Below are positions 17,731 through 26,145 of a DNA stretch of 64,000 nucleotides, piece after piece; position 1 is the first letter of the stretch, and each line of letters begins with the position of its first letter. Below the pieces are notes generated by a model, which saw only the letters and a program-made list of their open reading frames with translations, had not been told where the DNA came from and did not search any database. The stretch covers positions 62,001 through 126,000 of the forward strand of contig NZ_QQVY01000009.1 of assembly GCF_003590715.1 (NCBI RefSeq), in the 5' to 3' direction. The translations under genes and the position numbers were made by a program. Source of the stretch: Paracoccus sp. JM45 (GTDB lineage Bacteria > Pseudomonadota > Alphaproteobacteria > Rhodobacterales > Rhodobacteraceae).

Positions 17731-18606
17731 TCAGGCGTTTCGTTCGAATTGACGCTGGCGTTCGCGGAAGCGTTCGCGGTCTTCGGGCGTGTATTCGTCG
17801 ATGCAGCGGTGGCAGCAGGCACCCAGTTCGAATTCAGGGCGCTGGCGGTCTTCGGGCGACAGGGGGCGACGGCAAGCGTGGCACAGGTGGTATTGTCCCT
17901 GCTGCAGCCCGTGACCAAGACTGACGCGCTGGTCGAAGACAAAGCATTCACCCTGCCACAGGCTGTCTTCCTGCGGGACTTCCTCAAGGTATTTCAGGAT
18001 GCCGCCCTGCAGGTGGAACACATCATTCACCCCCTGCGAGATCAGATAGTTTGTCGACTTTTCGCAGCGGATGCCGCCGGTGCAGAACATCGCGATCCGC
18101 TTGTTGTGGAAGCGGTGGGCGTTTTCTTCCCACCATGCCGGAAAATCGCGAAAGGTGGTGGTATCGGGGTCCACGGCGCCTTTGAATGTGCCGATCTGCA
18201 CCTCGTAATCATTACGGGTGTCGATAACAGCCACATCGGGGGCGCTGATCAATTCGTTCCAGTCCTGCGGCGCGACGTAATTTCCGACCGAGGCTGTCGG
18301 ATCGACATCAGGCTGACCCATTGTCACGATTTCCGCCTTGAGCCGGACCTTCATGCGGGCGAAAGGCGGCGTCTGGGCGGCGCTTTCCTTCCAGTCCAGT
18401 CCAGAAAAGCCGGCCCATGCGCGGATATGGGCCAGAACGGCATCAATGCCACCACGAGGGCCTGCAATGGTGCCATTGATCCCTTCGGGCGCCAACAGCA
18501 ATGTGCCGCACAGTCCCTGCGCAAGGCACAGGTCAAGCAGCGGTCCCTGCCGGACCGCAGGGTCGGGCAATCTGGCGAAATGATACAAGGCGGCGACGGT
18601 CAACAT
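17731..18606 (-). CDS. trhO: tRNA uridine(34) hydroxylase TrhO (rhodanese family)
   Basis: A 291-residue cytosolic protein of the YceA/TrhO family that makes 5-hydroxyuridine at the wobble base of tRNA. It has an N-terminal acylphosphatase-like domain (residues about 1-95, with [14 protein letters not shown]), a rhodanese domain (about 115-215) with the catalytic Cys in [12 protein letters not shown], and a C-terminal Cys-rich motif ([13 protein letters not shown]). The ATG at 18606 starts at the conserved [10 protein letters not shown]; the open frame extends twelve codons further to a TTG, which I reject. Confidence 0.93.
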   Translation of the reverse strand: MLTVAALYHFARLPDPAVRQGPLLDLCLAQGLCGTLLLAPEGINGTIAGPRGGIDAVLAHIRAWAGFSGLDWKESAAQTPPFARMKVRLKAEIVTMGQPDVDPTASVGNYVAPQDWNELISAPDVAVIDTRNDYEVQIGTFKGAVDPDTTTFRDFPAWWEENAHRFHNKRIAMFCTGGIRCEKSTNYLISQGVNDVFHLQGGILKYLEEVPQEDSLWQGECFVFDQRVSLGHGLQQGQYHLCHACRRPLSPEDRQRPEFELGACCHRCIDEYTPEDRERFRERQRQFERNA

Positions 18607-18721
18607 GGGCTGGGATTTAGACAGCCCGAGTGTATTGGGCAAGGGCTGCGTCGCATCTGGGGTTGACCCCTTTGACCCTTTTTCGCCTTATTGACGCCCG
18701 AAAGCCAAGAACAGGTGCCCG

Positions 18722-19318
18722 ATGTCCAACGCGCTGATCGTGATCGACATGCAAAACGACTTCTGCCCAGGCGGCAATCTGGCCGTGGCCCATGGCGACC
18801 AGATCGTCGCGCCGATCAATGCCATGATGGATAATTTCGACGCGGTGATCCTGACGCAGGACTGGCATCCTGCCACACATGCCAGCTTTGCCGACAACCA
18901 TGATGGCGCTGCCCCCTTCGATCTGGTGCAAATGCCCTATGGCCCGCAGGTGCTGTGGCCGCGTCACTGTGTCATCGGCACCCCCGGTGCAGCGTTCCAC
19001 CGTGATCTGGCCGTCCATCGCGCCGATATAGTTTTGCGCAAGGGGTTCCGTGCAGATATCGACAGCTATTCCGCGTTTTTTGAAAACGACCATGTGACGC
19101 CGACGGGTCTTGCCGGATATTTGCGGGAACGCGGCATTGACCGGCTGTCCTTTGTCGGGCTGGCCCATGATTTCTGCGTCGCGTGGAGCGCGATCGACGC
19201 CGCCAAGCTGGGCTTTGACACGCAGGTCATCGAAAGCGCCTGCCGTGCCATCGATATGGATGGCAGCCTGTCTGCCGCCCGCGATGCGATGCGTGATGCC
19301 GGTGTTGCCTTGGTTTAG
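18722..19318 (+). CDS. pncA: Nicotinamidase
   Basis: A 198-residue isochorismatase-fold enzyme hydrolysing nicotinamide to nicotinate for NAD salvage. The catalytic triad is visible: Asp9 (VIDMQNDFCPGG), Lys107 (VLRKGF) and Cys152 (LAHDFCVAW). The metal site is marked by Asp47 and His49 in QDWHP. pncB, the next enzyme of the pathway, follows 63 bases downstream. Confidence 0.95.
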   Translation: MSNALIVIDMQNDFCPGGNLAVAHGDQIVAPINAMMDNFDAVILTQDWHPATHASFADNHDGAAPFDLVQMPYGPQVLWPRHCVIGTPGAAFHRDLAVHRADIVLRKGFRADIDSYSAFFENDHVTPTGLAGYLRERGIDRLSFVGLAHDFCVAWSAIDAAKLGFDTQVIESACRAIDMDGSLSAARDAMRDAGVALV

Positions 19319-19381
19319 CGCAGGCTTGCACCACACGCCCGTAACGGGCACCACAGATAAAATGACATAAGGAAAGCGGTC

Positions 19382-20674
19382 ATGGTCGATATCGCCACGC
19401 GCGTTTATAACCACAAGTGGAAGATCGACCCCATCGTGCGGTCGTTGATCGACACCGATTTTTACAAGCTGCTGATGTGCCAGTCGGTGTTTCGCAACCG
19501 CCCCGACACGAATGTCACTTTCAGCCTGATCAACCGCAGCAAATCCGTGCGGATGGCCGATATCATCGACGAAGGTGAATTGCGCGAACAGCTGGACCAT
19601 GTGCGCGGCCTGTCGCTGACACGTGGCGAAAGCACATGGCTGCGGGGCAACACCTTTTATGGCAAGCGCCAGATGTTCCGCCCCGACTTTATGGAGTTTC
19701 TAGAGGGGCTGCGCCTGCCCGCCTATCACCTGCAAAAGGTCGACGGGCAGTATGAACTGACCTTCGAAGGCAAATGGCCCGAGGTGATGTTGTGGGAAAT
19801 TCCCGCGCTGTCGATCCTGATGGAACTGCGGTCACGGGCGGTTCTGAAAGACATGGGCCGGTTCGAATTGCAGGTGCTTTATGCCCGCGCCATGACCCGC
19901 CTTTGGGAAAAGATCGAGGCCTTGCGCCAGCTGGACGACCTGCGAATCGCCGATTTCGGCACGCGTCGGCGTCACAGCTTTCTGTGGCAGGATTGGGCCG
20001 TGCAGGCGATGATCGAAGGTTTGGGGGACCGCTTCATCGGCACCTCGAACTGTCTGATCGCCATGCACCGCGATATCGAGGCGATCGGCACCAACGCCCA
20101 TGAACTGCCCATGGTCTATGCCGCGCTGGCCAAGGACGATCAGGCGCTGAAACAGGCCCCCTATGACGTGTTGGCCGACTGGCACGAGGAACACGAGGGC
20201 AATCTGCGGATGATCCTGCCCGACACCTATGGCAGCGAGGGCTTCCTGAAGGACGCCCCCGACTGGCTGGCGGGCTGGACCGGCATCCGTATCGACAGCG
20301 GCGATCCCGCAACCGGTGCCGAAACCGCGATCCGCTGGTGGCAGGATCGGGGCGAGGATCCGCGTAACAAACTAGTCATCTTTTCAGACGGGCTGGATCA
20401 GGACAAAATTGTGGCCCTGCACAAGCAATTCTATGGTCGTGTCAAAGTCAGCTTTGGCTGGGGCACCTTGCTGACCAATGATTTCCGCGGGCTGGTGCCG
20501 GGCGACGGGCTGGCACCGTTCAGCTTGGTCTGCAAGGCGGTTGCTGCGGATGGCCGCCCCACTGTCAAACTGTCGGATAACCCCGCCAAAGCCACCGGCC
20601 CCGCAGATGAAATTGCACGTTATAAGCGGGTCTTCGGCGTAGGTGACCAGACCTCGCAGCCGGTCAGGGTCTAA
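19382..20674 (+). CDS. pncB: Nicotinate phosphoribosyltransferase
   Basis: A 430-residue enzyme making nicotinate mononucleotide from nicotinate and PRPP (with ATP). Family landmarks are LIDTDFYKLLMCQSVF near the N terminus, FGTRRRHSFLWQDW (residues about 196-209), the autophosphorylated-His region and IRIDSGDPA..VIFSDGLD in the phosphate-binding part. It completes the NAD salvage pair with pncA. Its stop overlaps by four bases the stop of the convergent phosphate transporter gene. Confidence 0.95.
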   Translation: MVDIATRVYNHKWKIDPIVRSLIDTDFYKLLMCQSVFRNRPDTNVTFSLINRSKSVRMADIIDEGELREQLDHVRGLSLTRGESTWLRGNTFYGKRQMFRPDFMEFLEGLRLPAYHLQKVDGQYELTFEGKWPEVMLWEIPALSILMELRSRAVLKDMGRFELQVLYARAMTRLWEKIEALRQLDDLRIADFGTRRRHSFLWQDWAVQAMIEGLGDRFIGTSNCLIAMHRDIEAIGTNAHELPMVYAALAKDDQALKQAPYDVLADWHEEHEGNLRMILPDTYGSEGFLKDAPDWLAGWTGIRIDSGDPATGAETAIRWWQDRGEDPRNKLVIFSDGLDQDKIVALHKQFYGRVKVSFGWGTLLTNDFRGLVPGDGLAPFSLVCKAVAADGRPTVKLSDNPAKATGPADEIARYKRVFGVGDQTSQPVRV

Positions 20675-22110
20675 ACGCCGGTCGTCCACAGGACCAGCGC
20701 ACAGGCCGCAGCCCCCAGCCCTGCCGTAATCGGCAGGGTTACCAGCCAGGCAGCCGTGATGGTGACAACATGGCTGCGGCGGACCAGCATGCGGCGGCGC
20801 GTTTCCTCGGCAGGCATGGCGTCATGGTTGGTATCGCGGCGACGGTCCAGAAATTCGCGGGCAAAGCCCACCCCGAAAATACCCCCGACCGCCACATGGG
20901 TGGTCGAAACCGGCAACCCCATCCCCGAAGCTGTCAGCACCGTCACAGCCGTTGCCATCGATACGCAAAACGCCCGTCCCGCGTTCAGGCGGGTGATACC
21001 GCTGCCGACCATATTCACCAGACGGCGACCGAAAAACAACGTGCCGATCGCGATCGACAGGCCACCACCGATCAGGATAACGGGGGGAACGATGCCGATT
21101 TCACCGTCAAGTATCTGGCCTTTCAGGATCACCGACAAAGGCCCCGCGATATTGCCGACATCATTTGCCCCATGTGCGAACCCCATGATGACGACGGCAA
21201 TCAGCAGGGCGGGACGCAACAACCGCTTGGTCCCCGGCTTCTTGGGATGCAGCTTCAATTCGCGCAGAACCCCACGCAGTGTCATGCCATAGCCGGTCGA
21301 GACACCCAGAATGATTGCCAGCGGCTGCATAAGATACAGCTGCGGACCATCAAACAGCAGCACCGTCAGATAAGAGGCGAACACAGCGCACATCACGCCG
21401 ACCATGACCGGCAGCCAGCGCAGGGCGGCCGCCCCCCTGTCTTCGGCATCAACGACATAGGCCCGCAGAAAGATTAGCAGCAGTCCCGCCAGCGCCCCTG
21501 CCGCCAATGGGGTAATGACCCAGACAAGGGCGATCATCAGCACAGTGCCCCAAGCAACACCGCTGACGCCCAAGGCCACAGCCCCTGCGCCTGCAATCCC
21601 GCCGACAATCGAATGGGATGTACTGACCGGCAGTCCGATCCCTGTAGCCATCGTAATCCACGATGCAGCCCCGATCAGAGCCGCAACCATGACCATAGGC
21701 CCGCGAATCCCGTCCATCATGGGGGCAAGGTCAATAATGCCCCCTGCCAGACGTTCGGACACGGCCCCTCCGGCCAGAAACGCGCCAAGCATGCCCGAGC
21801 CTGCGACCAGAAAAAGCCCCGGAAGCAACGAAATCGCCCCTGCCCCGACCGCGGGACCAAGCGAGTTTGCAACATCGTTCGATCCGATCGCCACGCCAAG
21901 CCAAGCGGCCACGATCAGGCCCGCCCCCATGGCCAGCACGCCAGGCGCTGCCCCTGACAGGGCCAGAAACACTAAAAGTGCGCCCACCAAAGCAAGCACT
22001 GTCATGCCCAGCCGCCACACAGGGCGGAAGGCATGCATCTGTGCGACTTCGGCATGGCCGATGCGGCCAAGATCCTTGTCCAATGTCCGATAGGCGGGGC
22101 TGTTGCTCAT
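20671..22110 (-). CDS. Inorganic phosphate transporter, PiT family
   Basis: A 479-residue inner-membrane protein with about 11-12 hydrophobic segments. It contains the two PiT repeats: GSNDVANSLGPAVGAGAI (residues about 76-93) and GFAHGANDVGNIAGPLSVIL (residues about 310-329). A cytoplasmic N-terminal tail of about 35 residues precedes the first membrane segment. It probably carries phosphate (as metal phosphate) with protons. It is the last gene after arfB and the Nudix gene, 15 bases downstream of the latter. I see no Pho box immediately before it. Confidence 0.93.
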   Translation of the reverse strand: MSNSPAYRTLDKDLGRIGHAEVAQMHAFRPVWRLGMTVLALVGALLVFLALSGAAPGVLAMGAGLIVAAWLGVAIGSNDVANSLGPAVGAGAISLLPGLFLVAGSGMLGAFLAGGAVSERLAGGIIDLAPMMDGIRGPMVMVAALIGAASWITMATGIGLPVSTSHSIVGGIAGAGAVALGVSGVAWGTVLMIALVWVITPLAAGALAGLLLIFLRAYVVDAEDRGAAALRWLPVMVGVMCAVFASYLTVLLFDGPQLYLMQPLAIILGVSTGYGMTLRGVLRELKLHPKKPGTKRLLRPALLIAVVIMGFAHGANDVGNIAGPLSVILKGQILDGEIGIVPPVILIGGGLSIAIGTLFFGRRLVNMVGSGITRLNAGRAFCVSMATAVTVLTASGMGLPVSTTHVAVGGIFGVGFAREFLDRRRDTNHDAMPAEETRRRMLVRRSHVVTITAAWLVTLPITAGLGAAACALVLWTTGV

Positions 22111-22125
22111 GAAGCAAGCGGGCTG

Positions 22126-22584
22126 TTATTTTTGAACTTCATAGGGGTCTAAAGCGTTCAGAATGGCTTTCAGTTCCGGCTCGGCCACCAATTCTGCCGC
22201 CTTCTTCGGGGCGAACCAACGGCGCTTGCGCTGGCCTGCTTCCGGAAACTCGTCCTCCAGCGCGGTGACAGTCAGCAAGAAGACCCGCACCTGAACAGGA
22301 ACAGAAAATCCGCTGTCTTGCCCTTTGTTATAGCTAAAGCGACCCAATTCGCGCTTTTCGATAGGACCGCGCACACCGGCTTCTTCCCACGCCTCTTGTG
22401 CGGCCGCGCCTGACAGGCTGCGACCTGCCATTGGCCAGCCTTTCGGGATCACCCAGCGACCACTGTCACGGCTGGTCGCCAGCAAGACCAGTCCGGTTGT
22501 CGGATCGCGGCACACAGCCCCGACCTGCATCGACACGGGACGGCGGCCCAACAGCATTCGAAAGCATTTACGCAGAAACCTCAT
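22126..22584 (-). CDS. NUDIX hydrolase
   Basis: A 152-residue pyrophosphohydrolase. The Nudix helix is seen as PKGWPMAGRS then AAAQEAWEEAG (residues about 48-72); the REUXEE core is QEAWEE, so the usual Arg is Gln, as in a group of alphaproteobacterial diphosphoinositol-phosphohydrolase-like proteins. The substrate is unknown. Its start overlaps the arfB stop by four bases, and the phosphate transporter gene follows closely. Confidence 0.9.
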   Translation of the reverse strand: MRFLRKCFRMLLGRRPVSMQVGAVCRDPTTGLVLLATSRDSGRWVIPKGWPMAGRSLSGAAAQEAWEEAGVRGPIEKRELGRFSYNKGQDSGFSVPVQVRVFLLTVTALEDEFPEAGQRKRRWFAPKKAAELVAEPELKAILNALDPYEVQK

Positions 22585-23003
22585 TCGGAATCATCCACCT
22601 TGCCACGCAGCGACTTGACGCCCGCACGCACGGTTTTCGCCTTTAGCCGGCGTCTTTGGCTGCCAAGGGTCGGACGGGTGGCGATGCGGCGCTTGGGCGT
22701 CGTCAGCGCCTGCCGGATCAGATCGGCCAGTCGTTCACGGGCCAATTCGCGATTGCGCGCCTGACTGCGGGTTTCCTGTGCCAGAATCAGCACCGCCCCT
22801 TCGGATGTCCAGCGTCGTCCGGCCAGCCTTTGCAGGCGGCGCTTGACGGAATCGGGCAGGTGGGGGGAACGGGCAGCCTCGAACCGTAATTCGACGGCGG
22901 TTTCGACCTTATTCACGTTCTGTCCACCCGGACCTTGCGATCGGGTGAATTGTTCGGAAAGCTCCCATTCCTGGATAGAGATGTTGTCATTTATATATAT
23001 CAT
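22581..23003 (-). CDS. arfB: Alternative ribosome-rescue factor ArfB (peptidyl-tRNA hydrolase, codon independent)
   Basis: A 140-residue protein of the ArfB/YaeJ family that frees ribosomes stalled without a stop codon. It has the catalytic GGQ in TRSQGPGGQNVNKVET (residues 21-36) and a basic C-terminal tail (about 105-140, rich in Arg and Lys) that in this family enters the empty mRNA channel. This is the first gene of the arfB-nudix-pit run. The start follows a weak AAAGT region in an AT-rich promoter segment. Confidence 0.94.
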   Translation of the reverse strand: MIYINDNISIQEWELSEQFTRSQGPGGQNVNKVETAVELRFEAARSPHLPDSVKRRLQRLAGRRWTSEGAVLILAQETRSQARNRELARERLADLIRQALTTPKRRIATRPTLGSQRRRLKAKTVRAGVKSLRGKVDDSE

Positions 23004-23318
23004 AACTTTAGAATATGGCGCGTTCCTGTGTCAGTTAAAGCACAATCGGGTTAATTTGCCGTAAATACTGATGTCGTTCTGCAGTCAGAGCGCAGTGATA
23101 CCGATCCGTTCTGTCATGAAAAAGGCCAAAAGCCTTTCCGGCATCACCGGCGCTTTCTTGCACCGGTCAGCGCGGCTTTTCCGCCTTGCAGGAACCAGCG
23201 GCCCGCCGCGTGGTTTCTTTCTGCTTGCCGGACAACCGGCTGCTTGCCGTGTCAGCGTCTTGTATCTAACCTTGAACCTGTTAGCGCTGATAACAAAGAG
23301 ACCATCGGAGAGTATGGA
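23004..23318. other. 315-base gap with several hairpins between arfB and the phosphomannomutase gene
   Basis: No convincing gene. The part next to arfB (23004-23045) is AT-rich and probably its promoter. Three inverted repeats follow: AAAGGC-(caaaa)-GCCTTT at 23121-23137, which on the minus strand is followed by T residues; ACCGG/CCGGT at 23146-23167; and AACCAGCGG/CCGCGTGGTT at 23193-23215. The last 80 bases should hold the plus-strand promoter. A small open frame (23071-23322, plus) overlaps the next gene and shows no codon bias. A structured leader or small RNA is possible. Confidence 0.5.
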
Positions 23319-24707
23319 ATGACCCAAAAAGATCAGCTTGGCAGACGCGAGATCACTTGCTTCAAAGCCTATGACGTCCGCGGAGAGCTGGGCAAGAATC
23401 TTGACCCCGACGTTGCCTATCGCATCGGTCGCGCTTTTGCACAGGCCCGTGATGCCAAGCGCGTGGTCGTGGGCCGCGACAGCCGCGAAACCTCGCCCGA
23501 ACTGGCGGCGGCCCTGATCGAGGGTTTGACCGACGGTGGCGCGGATGTGCTGGATCTGGGTCTGGCCGGCACCGAGGAAGTCTATTTCCACACGGGCAAT
23601 CAGGACACCGATGGCGGGATCGAGGTCACGGCCTCGCATAACCCCATCAACTATAACGGTATGAAGATCGTCGGTCGCGGATCTGCGCCGCTGGACCCCG
23701 CGACGGAACTGCCCCCCATTGTAGAACTGGCGACAAACGGCGATTTCGCCCCCGCCACCAAGGGCAGCGTCACCGATTTCAGCCATGCCCGTGCCGAATA
23801 CGCCAGCCGCATGGCCGATTTTGTCGATATTGCGGCGCTGAAACCGATGAAGATTCTGGTCAACGCCGGCAACGGCACGGCAGGCCCGACGTTTGACGCC
23901 ATCGCCGAGGAACTGGAGCGCCGTGGCGCGCCGCTGACCTTCGTGCGGATGCACCACAATGTCGACAGCAGCTTCCCGAACGGCATTCCGAACCCGCTGC
24001 TGGATGAAAACCAGCCGCCCACCGTCGAACGCATGATTGCCGAAAAGGCCGATCTTGGCGTTGCATGGGATGGCGATTTCGACCGCTGCTTCTTCTTTGA
24101 CGAAAATGGCCGCTTTATCCCCGGCGAATATATCGTCGGGCTGCTGGGTGCTGCTTTCCTTGAAAAGTCGCCCGGTGAAAAAGTCGTGCATGACCCCCGT
24201 GTCATCATGAATACCCGCGCCATGATCGAGGAAGCCGGTGGCGAGGCTGTGGTCAGCAAGACCGGCCATGCCTTTATCAAGCGCAAGATGCGTGATGTCA
24301 GCGCCATCTATGGCGGCGAGATGTCGGCCCACCATTACTTCCGCGATTTCTATTACTGCGACAGCGGCATGATCCCGTGGTTGCTGATGATCGAACTGCT
24401 GTCGCGCAAGGGCAAGACGCTGGCGGAACTGCTGGAAGAACGGATGCGGCTTTACCCGTCCTCGGGGGAAACCAACTATACCATCGCCGATCCCGATGCG
24501 GCCATCGCGCGCCTGATCGACACCTATGAGGCGAAAGCCGACAGCCGTGACGATCTGGACGGTGTGTCGCTGAACTTTGGCAACTGGCGCTTTAACCTGC
24601 GCAAATCGAACACCGAACCGGTGGTCCGCCTGAACATCGAAGCCGACGGCGATGCGGCATTGGTGGCGGAAAAGCAGGCCGAACTTGCAGCATTGCTGAA
24701 AGCCTGA
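23319..24707 (+). CDS. Phosphomannomutase / phosphoglucomutase (ManB/CpsG type)
   Basis: A 462-residue alpha-D-phosphohexomutase interconverting hexose 6- and 1-phosphates, the source of GDP-mannose or UDP-glucose precursors. Seen are ITCFKAYDVRGELG at the N terminus, the phosphoserine loop VTASHNPINYNG (residues about 103-114), the metal loop WDGDFDRC (about 248-255), the sugar loop GGEMSAHHYF and the phosphate loop RKSNTEPVVR near the end. GGAG lies eight bases before the ATG. It faces the polysaccharide region and can supply its sugar nucleotides together with galU and galE. Confidence 0.93.
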   Translation: MTQKDQLGRREITCFKAYDVRGELGKNLDPDVAYRIGRAFAQARDAKRVVVGRDSRETSPELAAALIEGLTDGGADVLDLGLAGTEEVYFHTGNQDTDGGIEVTASHNPINYNGMKIVGRGSAPLDPATELPPIVELATNGDFAPATKGSVTDFSHARAEYASRMADFVDIAALKPMKILVNAGNGTAGPTFDAIAEELERRGAPLTFVRMHHNVDSSFPNGIPNPLLDENQPPTVERMIAEKADLGVAWDGDFDRCFFFDENGRFIPGEYIVGLLGAAFLEKSPGEKVVHDPRVIMNTRAMIEEAGGEAVVSKTGHAFIKRKMRDVSAIYGGEMSAHHYFRDFYYCDSGMIPWLLMIELLSRKGKTLAELLEERMRLYPSSGETNYTIADPDAAIARLIDTYEAKADSRDDLDGVSLNFGNWRFNLRKSNTEPVVRLNIEADGDAALVAEKQAELAALLKA

Positions 24708-24713
24708 TCCCGC

Positions 24714-24746
24714 AAGGGGCCGCATCCTGAAGATGCGGCCCCTTTC
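24714..24746. terminator. Strong terminator shared by two convergent genes
   Basis: A perfect 13-bp stem (AAGGGGCCGCATC with GATGCGGCCCCTT, loop CTGAA) is followed by TTCTT on the plus strand. It lies between the phosphomannomutase stop and the stop of the convergent sulfotransferase gene at 24748. Confidence 0.85.
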
Positions 24747-24747
24747 T

Positions 24748-26145
24748 TCAGGCAGGGTCTTCGAAACCGAAGGCGATATAATCGCGCAGATAGACTGCTT
24801 TGGCTTTATTGATAAGATTTTTCTCTAGCAGGAATTCTGGCATTTTTTCTGGAACCAGCGTCGGCAATTTGCTGGTATTTGCACCCGCCGCAGCTGCCAA
24901 CATGGAAATATCATCCGCCATCCGGTCTTCGCGGATCAGCATGTCCGGCGTGGCAAAGCGTGAAAATCCTGACACGACCTCGGACTGGCTGGCCCAATCG
25001 GGATGTGTCGGCAATGTCGTTTGCCCGTTCAGGTTTCGCCGTAAAAAACCCAGAAAATCGTCGAACAGCGCGACCTTCTGGTCCTGAGGCATCTCTGCCA
25101 GAGCCTCATCTGCGGGCAAGGCGACATGATAGATGTCGCGCAGCATCTGGCGCAATTCGGGCGATGCCTGCGTCAGCACATGACCGAAGGCCGTCCATGC
25201 CCGATGCAACGGATGGCGCAACACGGTAAAGCTGCGATGGCCCGGGTGTTTGCGTTTCCATTGGCGCAGACTGGATTGGGTAAAATCCTTGCTCAATCCG
25301 CCCGACGCCGTCAGCCATTCGCGCACAATTGGCCCCGGACCGCAGCGCACCGGCATATACAGCATCCCATTGCCAGCCTCACTGGCCATAAAACTGGGGA
25401 CCGATGGCCCCCTTCGGGGTTCGAAATTCGGAATACGGCGCAGGGTGAAGGGATCGACCTGTCCCAGATCTTCCTGCATCTGGTCGAAATTCTGCACCTT
25501 ATCCGACAATTCGCGTGCATTTTGCGGAATCTGGTCACTTGCAGGGTCCAGACGGCCAACATCACTGCGTCCCATCCAATGGGCCAGTCCGGTCATCACC
25601 TCGGCGTCGCGCAGATCCTCGTATCCCAGCCAGAAACCGCTTTGTCCGGTCACCTGCAACCGGTGCATTACCCGCATCTGGAAGCTTTCGATCGCCGATA
25701 ACATGTCGCGAAATTCGGGGCCGTCATAGGTCACGGTGGCGGGGATCGGAATTTCGGTCTCGTTCAGTTTCCACTGGTTGGTTTCCCGCGCAACCAAGGT
25801 CGAGACATAGCTGTCCAGTGGATTGCGCGTCAGAATGATCTTGGCGCAAAGCGGATCATTCATGATGGCATCGAACACGCGCGGATCATGGTCGTGGAAA
25901 TAGCGGAAACCGGCCATATGGCCAGGCTTGTTGAACAAGGTGTTCAACAACACCATGGGATCGGCCTCACGCTCGGCGCGGGTTACACCTTCCAGTTCGT
26001 CCTTATCGGGCCAGCCCATCATATAGGGATTGAACGCCTCGCCAAAACAGGTGACGCCCCGCAGCCCGTTTAACGTAGCCTCCAGCAGGTTCGATCCTGT
26101 CCGCATTTCAGCGAAAATCACGAAGCTGCGAAATGGTTCGGTCAT
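24748..26145 (-). CDS. Sulfotransferase-family protein with two tandem sulfotransferase-like domains
   Basis: A 465-residue protein resembling NodH/Stf0-type sulfotransferases, which move sulfate from PAPS to a sugar. The first domain has the 5'-phosphosulfate loop FAEMRTGSNLLEATL (residues 11-25) and the 3'-phosphate segment KIILTRNPLDSYVS (102-115). The second half repeats the plan in degenerate form: MPVRCGPGPIVREWL (264-278) and SFTVLRHPLHRAWTAF (305-320). The 3' end of the polysaccharide operon; its start overlaps the GT14 gene stop by four bases. cysQ, which removes the PAP by-product, lies at the other end of the cluster. Confidence 0.78.
   Translation of the reverse strand: MTEPFRSFVIFAEMRTGSNLLEATLNGLRGVTCFGEAFNPYMMGWPDKDELEGVTRAEREADPMVLLNTLFNKPGHMAGFRYFHDHDPRVFDAIMNDPLCAKIILTRNPLDSYVSTLVARETNQWKLNETEIPIPATVTYDGPEFRDMLSAIESFQMRVMHRLQVTGQSGFWLGYEDLRDAEVMTGLAHWMGRSDVGRLDPASDQIPQNARELSDKVQNFDQMQEDLGQVDPFTLRRIPNFEPRRGPSVPSFMASEAGNGMLYMPVRCGPGPIVREWLTASGGLSKDFTQSSLRQWKRKHPGHRSFTVLRHPLHRAWTAFGHVLTQASPELRQMLRDIYHVALPADEALAEMPQDQKVALFDDFLGFLRRNLNGQTTLPTHPDWASQSEVVSGFSRFATPDMLIREDRMADDISMLAAAAGANTSKLPTLVPEKMPEFLLEKNLINKAKAVYLRDYIAFGFEDPA

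Noticed and set aside
22585-23020. Pho box for the arfB-nudix-pit operon
   Set aside because: I looked for CTGTCAT-type repeats before the operon and before the transporter gene and found none with the right spacing.
23071-23322. 83-codon plus-strand open frame before the phosphomannomutase gene
   Set aside because: It overlaps the next gene, lacks a ribosome site and resembles no family.
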